Source of the DNA: Gemmatimonadota bacterium
GTDB lineage: Bacteria > Gemmatimonadota > Gemmatimonadetes > Gemmatimonadales > GWC2-71-9
Length of the DNA stretch: 6,256 nucleotides
Direction of reading: 5' to 3'
NCBI GenBank assembly: GCA_027294815.1
Contig: JAPULP010000266.1
Location: forward strand, 1-6,256
The notes beneath the pieces are model-generated. The model ran no database searches, had not been told where the DNA came from, and was given only the letters and a program-made list of their open reading frames with translations. The stretch's first letter is position 1. The number at the start of each line of letters is the position of its first letter. Positions 4,069-6,256 of this stretch are shown here, one piece after another. A program made the position numbers and the translations under genes.

Positions 4069-5874
4069 ATGCGACGCTACCCCGTTGCAGTGGCGGTTGG
4101 CGCCTTGGCCGTAATGTTTGCCGCGTGCCAAGAACAACCGTTTCCGACGTCAAGCGATCCACAGAGCGGCTCGGACCTGTTGACCAGGTCGGGTCCGGCA
4201 CAGCTGGGATTAACCAACCGTGTCGTCGTGCGGTGCGCGGGCCGGGAACTCCCGTCCGCGGCGGTCCGACAGATCGATGCTTTAGGGGGATTACTCTCCC
4301 ATGATTGGCCGGAAATCGGCTTCGGCGTGGTAGAGGGAATCACCATGGAGCGGCTCGGCCAGCTGTCCGAAAACGGTCAAATCCAAGTGATCCACGATGT
4401 CGTGCTCCAGTGGATCCCTCCGGTGGAAGAGTTCGGCCTGCAAAGGCTCGCGGTGCCGACGGAGACGGATCAGAGTGGGGCCGCCTTCTTCTTCGATTAC
4501 CAGTGGAACATGCGGCAGATCGACGCCGACGATGCGTGGCTCACCACCAGCCAGGGGGAGGGCGTCCGGGTGGCCATTCTGGACACGGGACTCGATCCCT
4601 TCCATTTGGCTTTAGACGGCCAGGTGGATCCGGCCAGCGCCAGTAAGCTCACCAGCTCCCCCTGCGGCGCTTTTGATGTGGGGACGATTTTCGACTTGAA
4701 TTTCCACGGCACGTTTGTGGGAGCGCTGGTGTCCTCCAACGGCGTCGGAATCGGCTCGGTGGCCCCCGACGCCAGTCTGATCGGGGTGAAGGTGCTGAAC
4801 TGTTCCGGCTTGGGGTCTTTCGTTGACGTCATTGCAGGTATCATGTATGCCACGACCGCGGGGGCCGATGTCATCAACATGAGCCTCGGCGCACTCGTTC
4901 CCCGAAAAGTGAAGGGTGACAAACCCCTCGAGGACGCGTTGAAGGGACTCATCGATGCTCTGCAGGACGCCATCGACTTCGCCCACGACAACGGCGTGAT
5001 GGTGGTGGCGGCCTCGGGAAACGCCGCTCTCAACTTCGACGACCTGCCCACTGCAGCGGGGTCGTGCTTTTTCGATCCCCTCTTCCACACGGAATCGTGC
5101 AAGGAACAAAAGATCAAGCACGTGCCGTCGATGCTGAAACACGTGCTCAGTGTGGAAGCCACCGCGCCGATCGCCCAGATGGATTTCGACATGCTGGCGA
5201 GCTACACCAACTTCGGCCGCAAGGGTGCGGATGTGATGGCGCCGGGAGGCGACCTGGTGGCCGGCGGCGTGTGTGTCATCCCGTTCCCCGTCCCGGGAGG
5301 CGCTTGCGACCTGGTTGTATCCGCCTTGAGTAGTTTCGTAGCAGGGGGGATCCCGAAAGGAACACCACGAATACGGTGGAGACGCTCACTGCCCCCTGTG
5401 GCTGCCATCCTAGGGTGGATGGCAGCCACGGCGGCCGAGGCACAGGTGACACGACCCGATCTACCTTCCGACGCCGTTGCCGTGCGATTCGACTCGTTGG
5501 GTCCCATCTCTCGCGTCGCAGGCCCCCGGGATACGGGGCGGGTGGTGATCCGCACCGCCGATGCCTGGGCCGCGTTTTGGCAGCGGGTCCCGCAGAGTCA
5601 GTTCCCGCGGTTCGAGCAACCCACTGTTGACTTCACTCGCGAGATGGTGCTGGCGGCCGCCATGGGTCAGCACAACATCGGCGGCTACCGCATCTCGATC
5701 GAGGGAGTATACCGGAGCGGCGACCGGCTCTATGTGGACGTGCTCGAAGTCTCCCCCGGGGTGGGATGCATCACGACGCAAGCAATCACCTACCCCATGA
5801 CCGCAGTACGCCTGCCAACGCATGACGGACCGGTGGAATTCCTGGAGCGAAAAGAGAGAAAGGACTGTATCTAG
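4069..5874 (+). CDS. Subtilase (S8) lipoprotein lacking the catalytic Ser, fused to a secreted PrcB C-terminal domain
   Basis: A 601-residue ORF. Residues 1-20 are a lipoprotein-type signal (MRRYPVAVAVGALAVMFAAC, lipid Cys C20, with Phe at -3). Residues about 50-117 resemble an inhibitor-I9-like prodomain. The S8 domain then shows the Asp block VAILDTGLD (D172), the His block FHGTFVGAL (H213) and the oxyanion segment AASGN (N318). The sequence loses subtilase character near residue 420-427, and the GTSMAAPH block with the Ser nucleophile is absent in every frame. Residues 434-458 (RIRWRRS, a hydrophobic run, then AEA before Gln) look like a complete SPase I signal peptide. Residues 491-595 are a PrcB C-terminal domain, with PTVDFTREMV at 518-527, GGY at 538-540 and TTQAITYP. 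PrcB partners the subtilisin-like PrtP in Treponema dentilisin. I infer an in-frame deletion fusing two genes; a functional pseudoprotease fusion or assembly misjoin is possible. The alternative start at 4066 adds one Met. Confidence 0.85.
   Translation: MRRYPVAVAVGALAVMFAACQEQPFPTSSDPQSGSDLLTRSGPAQLGLTNRVVVRCAGRELPSAAVRQIDALGGLLSHDWPEIGFGVVEGITMERLGQLSENGQIQVIHDVVLQWIPPVEEFGLQRLAVPTETDQSGAAFFFDYQWNMRQIDADDAWLTTSQGEGVRVAILDTGLDPFHLALDGQVDPASASKLTSSPCGAFDVGTIFDLNFHGTFVGALVSSNGVGIGSVAPDASLIGVKVLNCSGLGSFVDVIAGIMYATTAGADVINMSLGALVPRKVKGDKPLEDALKGLIDALQDAIDFAHDNGVMVVAASGNAALNFDDLPTAAGSCFFDPLFHTESCKEQKIKHVPSMLKHVLSVEATAPIAQMDFDMLASYTNFGRKGADVMAPGGDLVAGGVCVIPFPVPGGACDLVVSALSSFVAGGIPKGTPRIRWRRSLPPVAAILGWMAATAAEAQVTRPDLPSDAVAVRFDSLGPISRVAGPRDTGRVVIRTADAWAAFWQRVPQSQFPRFEQPTVDFTREMVLAAAMGQHNIGGYRISIEGVYRSGDRLYVDVLEVSPGVGCITTQAITYPMTAVRLPTHDGPVEFLERKERKDCI
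5356..5373 (+). other. Relic translation start of the PrcB gene: Shine-Dalgarno plus ATA
   Basis: AAAGGAA (5356-5362) precedes ATA (5371-5373), with nine bases between AGGA and the codon. Reading from this ATA gives R-W-R-R, a hydrophobic core and an AEA cleavage site, exactly a secreted protein's N-terminus. The ATA is Ile435 of the long ORF. One base change to ATG would give a standard gene start, so it may be a decayed start, a rare AUA start or a sequence error. Confidence 0.45.
5398..5429. repeat. Perfect 13-bp hairpin inside the coding sequence
   Basis: GTGGCTGCCATCC (5398-5410) and GGATGGCAGCCAC (5417-5429) are exact reverse complements around TAGGGT. Pairing can continue outward to about 5393-5434 with one wobble and one mismatch. 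It encodes the hydrophobic core of the internal signal peptide and starts 24 bases after the ATA. This is far more symmetry than coding needs, and it would make a very stable mRNA hairpin. Confidence 0.85.
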
Positions 5875-5887
5875 CGGACCGAGTCCG
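5875..5887. terminator. Small hairpin in the convergent gap
   Basis: CGGAC and GTCCG around CGA fill most of the 17 bases between the stop of the subtilase-PrcB gene and the stop of the SnoaL-like gene. It starts at the base after the TAG. No T-run lies on either strand, so it is at best a weak bidirectional terminator. Confidence 0.25.
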
Positions 5888-5891
5888 GAGT

Positions 5892-6256
5892 CTACCTTGC
5901 CAAGCGCAGTTGCGCCGAGAGAGTTGGTGCGTCCCCGTAAATGAGCTGGCGACGGATCCGTCCATCATCCAACTCCATTATGACAATCCCAGTGTAGTTA
6001 TAGCGACGGTCCGCCGTCGTGGTGCCAAACGCAGCACCCCGGACGGTGCCTGTCCACTGAACTTCCGCAATGACCAGATTGCCAACCTGGATCCGGCCGT
6101 GATGAGTACGTGACATAACTCGATGCAGCGCATTCAACTGACTGGTTTGAGTCGTCCAGGCATCTTTGCCGATGACCGTAACGCGCCGCGGCACATCGTG
6201 CTGCACGACGTCGTCCGTGAAAAGGGACACGAATCCTGACACGTCCATTCCATCGT
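5892..6256 (-). CDS. SnoaL-like / NTF2-fold protein (5' end beyond right edge)
   Basis: About 120 residues are visible, ending at TAG 5894-5892. The segments FVSLFTDDVVQHD, GKDAW, the beta strands around LVIAEVQWTGTV, and the closing IVIMELDDGRIRRQLIYGD match the SnoaL-like (NTF2-fold, steroid isomerase/polyketide cyclase-like) family: one alpha/beta cone domain, usually cytosolic, acting on small molecules or of unknown role. An in-frame ATG exists at 6248-6246, but the frame stays open to the edge. The family's usual first helix (about 15-25 residues before the LFTDD segment) would lie outside, so I treat the gene as truncated at its start. It converges on the subtilase-PrcB gene. No link to proteolysis is evident. 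Confidence 0.75.
   Translation of the reverse strand, partial: DGMDVSGFVSLFTDDVVQHDVPRRVTVIGKDAWTTQTSQLNALHRVMSRTHHGRIQVGNLVIAEVQWTGTVRGAAFGTTTADRRYNYTGIVIMELDDGRIRRQLIYGDAPTLSAQLRLAR

Noticed and set aside
3721..4137. Minus-strand ORF of 138 codons in the divergent spacer
   Set aside because: Low-complexity Gly/Arg-rich translation overlapping the promoter and the subtilase start, without domain features.
5330..5420. A simple frameshift hiding the subtilase Ser block
   Set aside because: I read all three plus frames across and after the junction; none contains a GTS(M/F)A-like motif, so the serine region is missing rather than out of frame.
5376..5630. Separate gene from GTG 5376
   Set aside because: It is the wrong frame for the signal peptide and PrcB domain; its translation is Arg/Gly-rich with no family features.
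1..6256. tRNA, rRNA, CRISPR arrays, transposases, attachment sites
   Set aside because: I saw no cloverleaf-like or conserved rRNA sequence, no spaced repeat array, no transposase-like protein and no long terminal repeats.

Overview
This is a GC-rich bacterial window, probably chromosomal. The style of the genes suggests a Gram-negative soil or sediment lineage: lipoprotein peptidases, a secreted PrcB-type domain, SnoaL-like and amidohydrolase proteins, and a TTGACA/TAnnnT promoter in a GC-rich background. Gemmatimonadota or a related group is my best guess. That is an impression, because no marker gene is present.

Layout, left to right. (1) 1-270, minus strand: N-terminal part of a secreted amidohydrolase that runs off the left edge. 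(2) 271-819: a gene-poor stretch with two opposite-strand G-quadruplex-type repeats, a short plus-strand fragment resembling the tail of a TPR protein, two repeat motifs, and a tiny hydrophobic reading frame that sits in frame just after the stop of the next gene. (3) 820-3636, minus: a complete 938-residue M16 (insulinase/PqqL-type) zinc peptidase lipoprotein. (4) 3637-4068: divergent intergenic region with a possible minus promoter, a terminator-like hairpin, a good plus promoter and a possible leader peptide. (5) 4069-5874, plus: a lipoprotein subtilase (S8) that stops just before its catalytic-serine block and continues in frame into a second secreted module, a signal-peptide-like segment plus a PrcB C-terminal domain. 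(6) 5892-6256, minus: a SnoaL-like (NTF2-fold) protein entering from the right edge, converging on the subtilase-PrcB gene with a 17-base gap.

The M16 peptidase and the subtilase ORF are divergently transcribed and both carry lipoprotein-type export signals, so the centre of the window is an envelope or extracellular proteolysis locus. The most interesting object is the subtilase-PrcB ORF. PrcB is known from the Treponema dentilisin system (prcB-prcA-prtP), where it partners a subtilisin-family protease. Here a subtilase lacking its serine nucleophile is joined to a PrcB domain that still has what looks like its own signal peptide, its own Shine-Dalgarno and a start-position ATA, followed by a perfect 13-bp hairpin. 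The simplest reading is a deletion that fused two neighbouring genes in frame. A retained, functional pseudoprotease-PrcB fusion is the alternative.
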